22,615 nt of DNA from a virus: the IMG/VR virus record IMGVR_UViG_3300037847_000772, positions 1-22,615 of that record, one strand, 5' to 3'. Each line of letters begins with the position of its first letter. Within the stretch, counting starts at the first letter, position 1. Shown here piece by piece: positions 12,019-21,052 of the stretch. The notes under the pieces are model-generated. The model saw only the letters and a list, made by a program, of their open reading frames with translations, was not told the DNA's origin and did no database searches. Made by a program: the position numbers and the translations under genes.

Positions 12019-12864
12019 ATGTCTGCTTCTATTACTAATGCTTTTATCACTCAGTTTGAGGCTGAAGTGCATATGGCATATCAAAGAATGGGTAGTAAGC
12101 TAAAAAGCCTAGTGCGTACTGTAAATGGAGTAAGTGGCGAATCTGTAAAGTTCCAAAAAGTAGGAACAGGAGAAGCTACTACAAAAGCTAGACACGCAGA
12201 AGTAGTTGCTATGAACATTTCTCACACAAATGTTACTGCAACTCTATCTGATTTCTATGCGTCTGATTACGTAGACAAACTAGACGAGCTTAAAACCAAC
12301 ATTGACGAAAGATCTGTTGTTGCAAATAATGCAGCATATGCTCTTGGTCGTAAAACTGACTCAATCATCACAGACGCTATGAGTTCTGCTACTACACTAG
12401 CAAACAATGCTGGTGCGCAAGGTGGTACTGTGGCAACTGACATGAACGTAGATAAGTTCCAAGAAATGCAAGCGCTTTTCGGAACTAATGATGTTCCTGA
12501 TGATGGTTCAAGATACTGGGCAATCGGCCCTAACCAATGGTCTAACTTACTAGATGATGATCAATGGTCAAGAATGGAATACATTGGATCTAACGAATTA
12601 CCTTTCTCTGGTATGAATTACACAGCGAAAAAATTCTTAGGTTTCTTAGTATTTGTTCATTCTGGTCTAGATACATCTGGCTCTACTGATAGACACACTA
12701 TTGCATGGCACAAGTCATCAATGGGTTTAGGTGTAGGATCTGAAGTTAGAACTGAAGTAAACTATATACCTGAAAAGGTTTCACACTTAATGACTTCTTA
12801 CTTATCTATGGGATCAATTCTAATTGATACTAATGGTATTAGAGTACAGAAGTGTGCAGAATAA
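12019..12864 (+). CDS. major capsid protein (T7 gp10-like), 281 aa
   Basis: This HK97-fold shell subunit opens with SITNAFITQFEAEVHMAYQRMGSKLKSLVRTV, a pattern of the Phage_capsid_2/T7-like group. It has a 'DYVDKLDELKTNIDERSVVANNAAYALGRKTDSIITDAM' spine-helix segment, and late 'GSRYWAIGPNQWSNLLDDDQWSRMEYIG', 'FLGFLVFVHSGLD' and 'AWHKSSMGLGVGSEVRTEVNYIPEKVSHLMTSYLSMGSILID' stretches. GGAGG lies five bases before the ATG. A 95-bp non-coding leader precedes it. Codons here end in C more often than in the neighbours (AAC, GAC, TTC), as expected for the most highly expressed gene. At 281 aa it is shorter than T7 gp10A (about 345). Confidence 0.92.
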   Translation: MSASITNAFITQFEAEVHMAYQRMGSKLKSLVRTVNGVSGESVKFQKVGTGEATTKARHAEVVAMNISHTNVTATLSDFYASDYVDKLDELKTNIDERSVVANNAAYALGRKTDSIITDAMSSATTLANNAGAQGGTVATDMNVDKFQEMQALFGTNDVPDDGSRYWAIGPNQWSNLLDDDQWSRMEYIGSNELPFSGMNYTAKKFLGFLVFVHSGLDTSGSTDRHTIAWHKSSMGLGVGSEVRTEVNYIPEKVSHLMTSYLSMGSILIDTNGIRVQKCAE

Positions 12865-12879
12865 TAAGGAGATATTAAT

Positions 12880-13131
12880 ATGGCTTATGCATTAGCAAAC
12901 CCAATAAAAAAGGCTTGTCAATTAGGCGATACCAATTCTCTTTGGTATTATACTGATGGCGATGCTATTGGAGATATAGATAATGACGATTACTTTATCT
13001 TATCTTACAAAGAACTAACCGCTGGTGATATTATTATTGTAAATAGTGGTGGATCAAACGCAGTTGTAGATATATTAATTGTATCTGTAAATGACGGAGG
13101 TTCAAACCTAAATACAGTATTATTAGCATAA
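12880..13131 (+). CDS. putative capsid decoration / head-associated protein, 83 aa
   Basis: It sits 15 bp after the major capsid gene with an AAGGAG site nine bases before the ATG. The sequence MAYALANPIKKACQLGDTNSLWYYTDGDAIGDIDNDDYFILSYKELTAGDIIIVN, followed by a beta-rich VVDILIVSVND tail, matches a short phage protein I recall between capsid and tail genes. That family starts MAYxLANP and contains SLW-Y-TDGD. Location and size suggest a head decoration or stabilising protein, but this is inference. A strong hairpin follows its stop, so it probably ends the capsid transcript. Confidence 0.6.
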   Translation: MAYALANPIKKACQLGDTNSLWYYTDGDAIGDIDNDDYFILSYKELTAGDIIIVNSGGSNAVVDILIVSVNDGGSNLNTVLLA

Positions 13132-13137
13132 TTATAG

Positions 13138-13157
13138 TGGGGGATTTTTATCCCCCA
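13138..13157 (+). terminator. rho-independent-type terminator after the capsid genes
   Basis: TGGGGGAT (13138-13145) pairs with ATCCCCCA (13150-13157) around a TTTT loop, a very stable stem for this AT-rich genome, followed by TTTAATT. It would end or thin transcripts after the capsid and decoration genes, giving more capsid than tail mRNA. The U-run is short, so partial termination is likely. Confidence 0.75.
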
Positions 13158-13197
13158 TTTAATTAAAAAATATGACAGAAATAAATAGGATAAAATT

Positions 13198-14004
13198 ATG
13201 GCAATAAGTGCAGCATTAGGTGTAGGTAAAAAAATAGTAGGTAAAGCTATTAAAGCAGCTAAGAAAAAGAAAAAAGATTTAGAAAAAACTAAAGCTGGTA
13301 AAAAAGTTAAAGAAACTGTTTCTAAAGCAGCTGAAAAAACAAAAGAACAAATAAAACCAAGTATTGAAAAAATTAAAAAAGGCGCAAGAACAGCGTCAGT
13401 AAAAGTTCGTAGAAAAGCTGGCCCAAAAGTTAGAGAAGGTGTAAGAAAAGCTGCACAAGTCACTGCTGCTGGAGGAATAGGTGCTGCTGGAGTTGCTGCT
13501 GCAACTGCTGCTACTCCTACTCTTATGGGAGCTGGGGTTGGGGCTGGTATAGGAGCTGGATTATCTAAAGATCCTATGAAAGGTTTAAAAAAAGGTGGTA
13601 TTATAGGTGGAGCATTAGGATTAGCTGCAAGTGCTGGATTAACAGCATCAATTTTAAAAAAATCTACTCCTGATGAAGCTCAATATACAACAAAAAAAGA
13701 CGCTGGTGGAAGTTTTGTAACTCAATTAGGTAAAGGAAAAAATGCAAATATATTTACAAGCTCTAAACAACTTACAGGAAAAGATTTAGATATTGTTAGA
13801 AAAGGTATTGCTATTATGGATTCAATACTTTTAAGTGACAATCCAAAATCAAGACAAAAAGAATTTATGGAAATAGCAATGTATTTAAGTGCAAAACATG
13901 GAATTACATCAATACAAGGGGCTAATTTAAATGTTGTTATACCACAAGGATTAAATGAAAAAGGAAATAGAAATCTTCTTGTTAGACATGAAGGAAAATT
14001 TTAG
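13198..14004 (+). CDS. virion-block protein with basic N-terminus and Gly/Ala-rich segment, 268 aa
   Basis: I do not recognise the family. Residues 1-85 are very Lys-rich helix (AIKAAKKKKKDLEKTKAGKKVKE and similar). Residues about 89-153 are Gly/Ala-rich and hydrophobic (AAGGIGAAGVAAATAATPTLMGAGVGAGIGAGL, then GGIIGGALGLAASAGLTASIL), like glycine-zipper membrane segments. The last hundred residues are mixed (GKDLDIVRKGIAIMDSILLSDNPKSRQKEFMEIAMYLSAKHG). Basic plus membrane-active character, and the position between capsid and tail, fit an ejected internal virion protein analogous to T7 gp13 or gp6.7, but this is inference. TAGGA lies before the ATG. Confidence 0.65.
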   Translation: MAISAALGVGKKIVGKAIKAAKKKKKDLEKTKAGKKVKETVSKAAEKTKEQIKPSIEKIKKGARTASVKVRRKAGPKVREGVRKAAQVTAAGGIGAAGVAAATAATPTLMGAGVGAGIGAGLSKDPMKGLKKGGIIGGALGLAASAGLTASILKKSTPDEAQYTTKKDAGGSFVTQLGKGKNANIFTSSKQLTGKDLDIVRKGIAIMDSILLSDNPKSRQKEFMEIAMYLSAKHGITSIQGANLNVVIPQGLNEKGNRNLLVRHEGKF

Positions 14005-14007
14005 TGT

Positions 14008-14616
14008 ATGGCAGTAACCAAAATAGATATAGCTTCAAGAGCATTAGTAATGATAGGAGCAAATCCTATTTCATCATTTACTGATGGTACTACTGAAGCA
14101 TTAGTTACAAATACAATTTATGAAGAAGTAGTAGAGTCTACTTTAACTAGACATAATTGGAGATTTGCAACTGGACAACAACAACTATCTTTATTAGCTG
14201 ACGCACCTACTGGTAGATTTGAATATGCTTATCAAATACCAGCTAATCCACAATGTTTAAAAATTTTAGCTGTTACTTGTAATGACGCATTAATACAATA
14301 TCACAGATACGAAGATAAAATATATTTAGATGGTTTCGGATCACAAAGCACAGTTATAATGGATTATGTTTTTAGACAAAGCGAAGATCAATTTCCACCT
14401 CATTTTAGATTAGCAGTAGAATATAAACTAGCTAGTATCTTTGGTGGATCAGTAGCAAGAGACGCAGCTCTAGTTAGAGAGTTTGATCAACTAAGTGAAA
14501 GACAATTATTAATAGCTAAAAATACTGATTCACAAGAAACTACTACTAAAACACTTTCTACTGACAGATTTATAACAGAAAGAAGAAGCAGTCGTAGTGG
14601 ACTTGTAGTCGGATAA
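14008..14616 (+). CDS. tail tubular protein A (T7 gp11-like), 202 aa
   Basis: This gatekeeper ring attaches below the portal. The sequence shows the family's pattern: 'IASRALVMIGANPISSFTDGTTEALVTNTIYEEVVESTLTRHNWRFAT' then 'YAYQIPANPQCLKILAV', 'YHRYEDKIYLDG' and 'FPPHFRLAVEYKLASIFGGSVARDAALV'. The length is near T7 gp11 (196 aa). The gene ends with an overlap of one base with the tail tubular protein B gene (TAATG), the standard gp11-gp12 arrangement in T7-like phages. Confidence 0.92.
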   Translation: MAVTKIDIASRALVMIGANPISSFTDGTTEALVTNTIYEEVVESTLTRHNWRFATGQQQLSLLADAPTGRFEYAYQIPANPQCLKILAVTCNDALIQYHRYEDKIYLDGFGSQSTVIMDYVFRQSEDQFPPHFRLAVEYKLASIFGGSVARDAALVREFDQLSERQLLIAKNTDSQETTTKTLSTDRFITERRSSRSGLVVG

Positions 14617-16829
14617 TGCCTAGAAAAATAAGACAAGTATATACTAACTTTTCTGCTGGAGAAATTAACAATTTGCTTAATGCTAGAACAGACGCTAAAG
14701 CATATTTTGAAGGTGGTAAACAAGTACGCAACTGGTATCTATTAGATGAAGGTGGTGTTATGCGTAGACCAGCAACAGAATATTTAGCTACTATGCCAGC
14801 AGAATGTAGAATAATTCCTTTTATATTTTCAGATGATGAGGTAGCAATATTTGCACTGTCTAACAATCGGTTAGATGTTTATTCCAGTGCTGGAGCTGTA
14901 ATTCAAAGCAATATTACTTCTAATTGTAATTGGACTACAGCTCAATTATTTCAATTAAATTTTGCACAGTTTGGTGACACAGTATTTATTACACACAGAG
15001 ATAATCCTATTAGAGAAATAAAAAGAACAAGTGCTACTTCATTTAGTGTATCTGCTTACGCTTTTGAAGAAGATGATAGTGTAAGTGCTGGTGGTGTAAA
15101 TAAAAGTTTACAACCATTTTATAAATACGCAGATACAACTACAACATTAACACCAGCTGCAACATCTGGAACTGGAGTCACAATTACTGCTAGTGCTGAT
15201 ACATTTGTGTCAGGACATAATGGAACATATATTCTTATTGGTGGTAAACAATGTAAAATAACTAATTACACAAGTGCTACTTCAGTAGATGTCACTATAT
15301 TAGAAACATTAGCTGGAACAAGTGCTGAAGCAGACTGGGAAGAACAATTAATATCTTCCGTAAGAGGTTATCCTCAAGCTGTATCTTTTCACGATAATAG
15401 ATTGTGGTTTGGTGGAGTAAGAGATAAACCTTCTGCTATTGTAGCAAGTGAAATAGGTGGTTATTTTAGTTTTGATTTAGGAACTGGTTTAGCAAATGAA
15501 GGTATTAATGTTGCTATTACAGGTGATCAAGTAAACGAAGTTAGACATTTAGTATCTTCAAGAAACTTACAAATATTTACTGATAGTGGTGAATATTATG
15601 TACCAATATCTTCTCAATCTGCTGCTATAACTCCAGCGAGTATAGCATTTCTTAGACAAACACCTTATGGCTGCAACAGAGCTGCACCTATACCTTTTGA
15701 TGGTGCTTCTTTATTTAGTCAAAAAAATGGTAAAGCAATTAGAGAGTATGTATTTTCTGATGTTGAACAAGCATATAGATCTACAAGTGTTTCTGTATTA
15801 GCTTCTCATTTAATTGATACACCAAAACAATTATCAATGATGACAGGTAATGAAACTAAACCAGAACAATTTGCTTTTTTCTTAAATAGTGGAACAACTG
15901 ATGATGGTAAATTAGCTGTGTTTCATTCTATTCGTGATGAAAAAATAGCTGGTTGGACTATGTGGGAAACACAATCTGGTGATAAGTTTCATAGTATTGC
16001 AGCATTAAATGATCAATTATTTGTTATAGTAAAAAGAGTAGTACCTTCAGGTACAAAATATTTTTTAGAAAGATTTGCAAATGATGATAGTATAACTCTT
16101 GATTGTTCTACTACTACTACTGTATTTCAAAAAGGTACACCTTTAGTAAATGGTGCTAGTCAAACTGGAAACTCATTATCAGTAGATGGATTTAGTTCTG
16201 CACCACAAATACAAGAAACTTTTACTATTGCTGGTAATGCAACTAAATATACCATTACTGCTGTAACACAAACTGCTGCTGGTTATGATTTAACACTAGA
16301 TCAAAACTTAGCTGTTTCTCCAGCAGATAATGCAGCCATAACTGTAGTAGATGGATTTATTCATACAGTAAATGCAATTTATGAAAATACAGACAAAGTA
16401 TATGCTGTATATGGAAATGGATCTCTTGGAGAATTTACAGTAAATAGCAGCAATAGAATTACACTTACTTCTGCACCTTTTCCTACTGGTACTAGAGTAG
16501 GATTTAATTTTACTCCTATATTAGAAACTATGCCAATAGATAAAGAAATTGATACTGGGCCATTAACAGGACAGCCAAGACGAGTAAATAAAGCTATTGT
16601 AGATATATCTGGTGGTTTAGATATTACAATGAAAGCACAAGACTTAGAAGCTAAAGAGCTAGTTATACAACAAGTTGATTTTACAATTAATAGTGATACA
16701 ACACCAGTAACAGAAAAAAAGGAATTTAATTTTTTAGGTTATAGTAAAAGTCCAACAATTACTATTAGCCAAAACGATCCTTTACCATTAAAGGTATTAG
16801 GAATAGCTATGGAGATACAATTCGCATGA
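14616..16829 (+). CDS. tail tubular protein B / nozzle (T7 gp12-like), 737 aa
   Basis: This large tail-nozzle protein plugs and extends the DNA channel. Family features visible are the start RQVYTNFSAGEINNLLNARTDAKAYFEGGKQVRNWYLLDEGGVMRRPATEYLA, the beta-propeller-like repeats 'FIFSDDEVAIFALSNNRLDVYSS', 'HDNRLWFGGVRDKPSAIVASEIGGYFSF' and 'RNLQIFTDSGEYYV', and 'NGKAIREYVFSDVEQAYRS'. The C-terminal region (MPIDKEIDTGPLTGQPRRVNKAIVDI, and ending near PLKVLGIAMEIQFA) also fits. The length is close to T7 gp12 (794). It overlaps the next gene by four bases (ATGA). Confidence 0.93.
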   Translation: MPRKIRQVYTNFSAGEINNLLNARTDAKAYFEGGKQVRNWYLLDEGGVMRRPATEYLATMPAECRIIPFIFSDDEVAIFALSNNRLDVYSSAGAVIQSNITSNCNWTTAQLFQLNFAQFGDTVFITHRDNPIREIKRTSATSFSVSAYAFEEDDSVSAGGVNKSLQPFYKYADTTTTLTPAATSGTGVTITASADTFVSGHNGTYILIGGKQCKITNYTSATSVDVTILETLAGTSAEADWEEQLISSVRGYPQAVSFHDNRLWFGGVRDKPSAIVASEIGGYFSFDLGTGLANEGINVAITGDQVNEVRHLVSSRNLQIFTDSGEYYVPISSQSAAITPASIAFLRQTPYGCNRAAPIPFDGASLFSQKNGKAIREYVFSDVEQAYRSTSVSVLASHLIDTPKQLSMMTGNETKPEQFAFFLNSGTTDDGKLAVFHSIRDEKIAGWTMWETQSGDKFHSIAALNDQLFVIVKRVVPSGTKYFLERFANDDSITLDCSTTTTVFQKGTPLVNGASQTGNSLSVDGFSSAPQIQETFTIAGNATKYTITAVTQTAAGYDLTLDQNLAVSPADNAAITVVDGFIHTVNAIYENTDKVYAVYGNGSLGEFTVNSSNRITLTSAPFPTGTRVGFNFTPILETMPIDKEIDTGPLTGQPRRVNKAIVDISGGLDITMKAQDLEAKELVIQQVDFTINSDTTPVTEKKEFNFLGYSKSPTITISQNDPLPLKVLGIAMEIQFA

Positions 16830-17299
16830 GTGCTAACGCTTCTACAATGTTTGCAGCTGCAGCAATAGTAAGTGCAGTAGGTACGGTTGCTAGTGTTCAA
16901 GCACAACGTAAAGCATTAGTAAGAGAAAATTATAGATTAGAAACAGAAAAAAAATTAGCAGCAGTTCAAGCATTAGAAGAAGAAAATGCTAGAAAAGAAA
17001 TGTTAAATAATACGATTGCTCAAAATTTAGCATGGCAATCTATATCTGGGTATGCAGATGATAGTAGAAGTTTTTTAAATATAAATGCTCAAGCTAAAGA
17101 TAAAGCAAATAAAGATATAGCTAATATTAGACTAATGGGAAAAAATATTCAGAATAAATATTCTTCTATGTTGTATGAAAATAAATACAAAGATCAAGAT
17201 TTAGTATTTGGAGGTTATATATCTGCTATTGGAGAATTAACAACTGGATATGCTCAATATGATTATTATGGAAGTGGTGGAAAGGGGAAAAAGGCTTAA
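16826..17299 (+). CDS. internal virion protein (T7 gp14-like), 157 aa
   Basis: The protein follows gp12 with an ATGA overlap, the position of T7 gene 14. An N-terminal hydrophobic Ala-rich segment (ASTMFAAAAIVSAVGTVASVQA) is followed by a long charged helix (RENYRLETEKKLAAVQALEEENARKEMLNNTIAQNL) and a small aromatic/Gly tail ending GSGGKGKKA. This arrangement matches internal core proteins that are ejected and form a channel in the outer membrane. Sequence similarity to T7 gp14 is weak by eye; position and architecture carry the call. Its stop overlaps the next start (TAATG). Confidence 0.75.
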   Translation: MSANASTMFAAAAIVSAVGTVASVQAQRKALVRENYRLETEKKLAAVQALEEENARKEMLNNTIAQNLAWQSISGYADDSRSFLNINAQAKDKANKDIANIRLMGKNIQNKYSSMLYENKYKDQDLVFGGYISAIGELTTGYAQYDYYGSGGKGKKA

Positions 17300-19551
17300 T
17301 GGCTTTAACAACTGGTAAAAGACAAGTAACTACTACAGCTTCTTCTGTAGCAAATAGAATGGGTGTTGTTCCAGCTTACACTGGTGATCCAGTTTCTACG
17401 ATTGCAAAGGTTGCAACAGAAAAATTAGATTTTTTTGCTAAACGTCAAGCTGCATTAGAAGAAGCAAAATATAAAGCTGACTTAGAAATTAAAACATCAA
17501 AATTTATAAATGATAAAGCTAGAGAATATTTTAATGATCCAAATACTTTTACAAAAGTAACTGACTCATACATTGATTCTTTAGTTACTGAAGCACCAAC
17601 AAGATATAAGTCATGGACTAAAACTATGATTTCTGGCAAAGCTATTGTTAAAGGTGAAAGAATATTTGCTAATAGAATTAAACAAGATCATGATGACGCA
17701 ATAAAATTACAAACAGAAAGAGTAAGAACTTTTAATGAAGAAACATTAGAAGATTTATTTGATATGGCAACAGTATCGCAAGGCGATCCTGAGTTAAGAA
17801 AAGATAGTGTATTAACAAATAATATAGACGATTATCATAAAAATGTATGGCTACCTAAAGTATCAGAAATGTATAAAACTCATGTAGAAGTATATAACGC
17901 AGCATATCCTGAAGATAGAAATGCTATGCTTACACCACAAGAATTTTTAAGAACAATGCAAATTTCTTTTGAGCAGCTAAGAGTTAATACTAAAGTAAAA
18001 AATATGATTGATAGTGCTATGTTAGAAATTACAGAAATGGGTGGTGATTATCAAATAGGTAATGATAAAATTAAACAATTAAATTTAACAATTTCAAAAA
18101 TGTTAAATGAAGAATATATGAAAAATCCTCAAATAGATGTTTTAGATGGTAAATCTACTTTAGTTAATACTACTAAAGATGAAAGAGGTGCTATTATTGA
18201 ACAAGCTAAACAATTTATGGAAGGGCATTTAGGAGTTTATAATCAACAATTAATAAAATATGAAAGTGAAAAAAAATTAGCAATAGCAGATCAACTTAAT
18301 AGTGATTTATATGGTTTTGTAAATAACCCTGATGATTATTTAAATATAACACAAAATCAATTAGAAAAAAATATGATTGATTTAGAATTAGATGAAAATA
18401 AAAAAATGCAATATAGAAATGCATATCTTGGAGGACAATTAATTCATGAAAGTATAGGTAGAAATTTGCAAAATTTTGTAGGAGATAGTTCTGGTATTAA
18501 AATGGACACTTTTTCAGGACAACTATTTACATTGTTAGATCAACAACGTTATTTAGAAGCTCTTGGTATTAGTAATCAAGAAGATCTAAAAAAATTAGTT
18601 ATTCAACAACACATGAAAAAAATATTTCCTAGTTTAAAAGAAGTTAAAACAGATTCTGGTACGCAAACATATATAGTAGGTGGTGTTGATGATATAAGAG
18701 ATACTTGGCTTGGAACTGAATCTGTATTTACATTAGATGATAGTGGTAATACTGTTTTAGATCAAAATCAAAACGCAATAGCTACTGAAAAATTTAATAC
18801 AATGACAGCTTATGCAAAAATGATAGGTGAGCCAATACCGCAACTAACAAGTTTTTTTAATGACATAATGAATATTAATGTAAAATCTGAAGCTGATTTA
18901 ATGAAATTAGATAATGCTGCATTTATGGTTAATTATTTTATGGATACAGATGGATTTGAATTTATGTTTAAAGGATTAGATGGTGATGTAAAAAAGAACA
19001 TTTTAAAATTACAAGAATATCATAAATTACGTCATGCTGATTTTGATAGAGTAACCAGAATAGATGTAGCACAAAGTTTTTTTGAAGGTTTGAAAAAACC
19101 AGATACTACAAAAAGTGGAAAAATAAAAATAGCTATGGATAATTTTATTAATTATGGAGAAGAAGGTGATGAAAGTGCAGATCAAATAGATCTAAAAAAA
19201 ATGGTAGATGAATATATAGCAAAATATCAAGATAGAAGAATTATAAGTCCAGGCACAGGTATTGGTTTGCTAGCAGCTACACCAGCTTTTACTTCTTTAG
19301 CAACTGGTGAAATGACTTTTATACATGGTGATGGAACTGTTGATAGTATGGAAGTAGACGCAAATAAAGTTAGAAAAGTTATAAGACCTTATTTAGATAT
19401 TTATTTAACTAATATGTTTGAAGATGAAAGTTATGTAACAAAAGAATCAGTTGAAAAAAATTTAGAAAAAGCAATGAAATTTATAATGGAAGATTTTGCT
19501 AATGATGGATTTAATTGGAAAGTTTTTAGTGGGGATAGTTATAGTGAGTAA
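17299..19551 (+). CDS. internal virion protein (T7 gp15-like), 750 aa
   Basis: The long, acidic, almost entirely helical product lies in gene 15 position and has a length close to T7 gp15 (747 aa). The N-terminus has TTASSVANRMGVVPAYTGDPVSTIAKVATEKLDFFAKRQAALEEAKYKADLEIKT, typical of the 'short disordered start then helical bundle' seen in gp15-like proteins. Later stretches such as NQLEKNMIDLELDENKKMQYRNAYLGGQLIHESIG and FANDGFNWKVFSGD fit a tube-forming internal core protein. It is probably ejected with DNA into the cell. Its end overlaps the lysozyme-domain gene. Confidence 0.82.
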   Translation: MALTTGKRQVTTTASSVANRMGVVPAYTGDPVSTIAKVATEKLDFFAKRQAALEEAKYKADLEIKTSKFINDKAREYFNDPNTFTKVTDSYIDSLVTEAPTRYKSWTKTMISGKAIVKGERIFANRIKQDHDDAIKLQTERVRTFNEETLEDLFDMATVSQGDPELRKDSVLTNNIDDYHKNVWLPKVSEMYKTHVEVYNAAYPEDRNAMLTPQEFLRTMQISFEQLRVNTKVKNMIDSAMLEITEMGGDYQIGNDKIKQLNLTISKMLNEEYMKNPQIDVLDGKSTLVNTTKDERGAIIEQAKQFMEGHLGVYNQQLIKYESEKKLAIADQLNSDLYGFVNNPDDYLNITQNQLEKNMIDLELDENKKMQYRNAYLGGQLIHESIGRNLQNFVGDSSGIKMDTFSGQLFTLLDQQRYLEALGISNQEDLKKLVIQQHMKKIFPSLKEVKTDSGTQTYIVGGVDDIRDTWLGTESVFTLDDSGNTVLDQNQNAIATEKFNTMTAYAKMIGEPIPQLTSFFNDIMNINVKSEADLMKLDNAAFMVNYFMDTDGFEFMFKGLDGDVKKNILKLQEYHKLRHADFDRVTRIDVAQSFFEGLKKPDTTKSGKIKIAMDNFINYGEEGDESADQIDLKKMVDEYIAKYQDRRIISPGTGIGLLAATPAFTSLATGEMTFIHGDGTVDSMEVDANKVRKVIRPYLDIYLTNMFEDESYVTKESVEKNLEKAMKFIMEDFANDGFNWKVFSGDSYSE

Positions 19552-21052
19552 TGTAGAGCAATATAGTTTATTTGATCATTATGGTAAATTAGGTTTTACC
19601 AAAAAACAAATACAAGATGATATGATATTTACTTTACAAAATAGATTAATGAACATGAGTGATACACAAAAAATTGAATATGGAATTAATGAAGAATTTT
19701 TTAACAAAACAAATTTATTTGATATGTTTGACGCTGGAAGAATAAGAGCTGTATATGATGAAAAATCTACTGAACCATATCCTACTTATAATTTACAAAT
19801 TGATTTTGATGGTGATGGTGTATTTTCTATTGTTCCTAATCCTAGAAATACAGCAGTAAATTTTAGACCTATGAAAAGTGGACAATTTGCAGATAGTAAA
19901 TTTACTAGAGAAACTTTTTTTCAAACGTATTTTAAAGAACAATATGAAACTATGAAATCTGCTATGCCTAGTGATGTAAGAGATTTTTTAGCTGCTAATC
20001 CTTGGGCTGATGGTTTTCTTGAATCAACAATAACTGGTTATTCTAGATTTGCAGAATTTGATAGAGAATTTACAGAAAAGTTTGCAAATTTTATTGATGA
20101 TTTTTCTAATCAAGAAGATAAAGTTGGAGCGCCTAGTGTATTTAAAAAAATAGTAAGAACTGTATTTGAAAACACAATAGGTTTTGACGCTAATAAAGAT
20201 AGATTAGAATTTCAAGTACAAGAAGCTCAAAGAGATTATATTAAACAAGCTATGTATGGACAGGTAAATGAAAACAATTTTTTAAATAATCCTTTCTTAG
20301 CACATATATATAAAAATGAAGGAGCATTTAGTCATTCGGTTTATGATCCTATGAACAAAGATACTTCTTATGAACATTTATCAAAAATGGAAAATGGTAA
20401 ATATGTTAATGATCCAACTATAGGTTATGGATTATCTTTAAATGATAAATGGGTAACAAATCAATTAATTAACAAAGGATATAATATTGAATCTTTATTA
20501 AAAGGAGATCAAAAATTAAATTTAAATCATGGTATGGAAATATCAGTAAATTACATGAATATTAAAAAAGATGATTTAGTTAATTTTTTTGGTGAAGATT
20601 TAGCTAAACCAGAAAATAGTTATTTAATGATGGCTTTATTAGATTTAAGTTATTTAAGTGGCTTTAATGTAGAAGGTAGTTTTATTGGAGACAGAATGAA
20701 GTCAGCAGTAAAAGGTGCTTTAACTGCTAAAACAACAGAAGAAAAATTAGGATTTTTAGGAAATTTTGCTTCTTATATTCCTAGTGATTTATTAGAAGAA
20801 AATAAAAAAGCATATATTGGATATGATAATGAAAAACAAACTTTTGCAATGTACCCTGAAGCTACAATAGCACAAGAGTTATTTAATGATAGTTCTAGAT
20901 ATGGTCAGTATAAAGGAAGATTTTTAAACAATTATCAATTATTACAAATGTGGGCGCAAGGTAGTTCTACTGCAGCTTCTGTACCAACATTTGATTTAGA
21001 ATTGCCTTCATTAAATGAAGATGAAAATATGCCAGTTATAGAAATAAAATAA
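19544..21052 (+). CDS. internal virion protein with lysozyme (GH24)-like domain, 502 aa
   Basis: An in-frame ATG exists at 19496, but GTG at 19544 (in GTGAGTAATG, overlapping the upstream stop) has a GGGGA run eight bases before it and is preferred. The N-terminal half is unrecognised helix and loop. Residues about 250-400 look like phage T4-type lysozyme: IYKNEGAF has Glu259, a YDP segment follows, then NDPTIGYG (Asp290, Thr292), and later LMMALLDLSYLSGFN as the conserved helix. This matches the E...(D)...T-I-G-(Y/I)-G pattern of GH24 muramidases, with a longer insertion than T4 lysozyme. A virion-associated wall-degrading role during ejection is likely. In T7 the equivalent activity sits at the start of gp16, so the domain is on a separate protein here. 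Confidence 0.75.
   Translation: MSNVEQYSLFDHYGKLGFTKKQIQDDMIFTLQNRLMNMSDTQKIEYGINEEFFNKTNLFDMFDAGRIRAVYDEKSTEPYPTYNLQIDFDGDGVFSIVPNPRNTAVNFRPMKSGQFADSKFTRETFFQTYFKEQYETMKSAMPSDVRDFLAANPWADGFLESTITGYSRFAEFDREFTEKFANFIDDFSNQEDKVGAPSVFKKIVRTVFENTIGFDANKDRLEFQVQEAQRDYIKQAMYGQVNENNFLNNPFLAHIYKNEGAFSHSVYDPMNKDTSYEHLSKMENGKYVNDPTIGYGLSLNDKWVTNQLINKGYNIESLLKGDQKLNLNHGMEISVNYMNIKKDDLVNFFGEDLAKPENSYLMMALLDLSYLSGFNVEGSFIGDRMKSAVKGALTAKTTEEKLGFLGNFASYIPSDLLEENKKAYIGYDNEKQTFAMYPEATIAQELFNDSSRYGQYKGRFLNNYQLLQMWAQGSSTAASVPTFDLELPSLNEDENMPVIEIK

Noticed and set aside
13005-13463. A 152-residue leftward frame over the decoration and 268-aa genes
   Set aside because: It runs antisense across two supported genes and the terminator, with no ribosome-binding site; its hydrophobicity reflects antisense of a Lys/Ala-rich gene.
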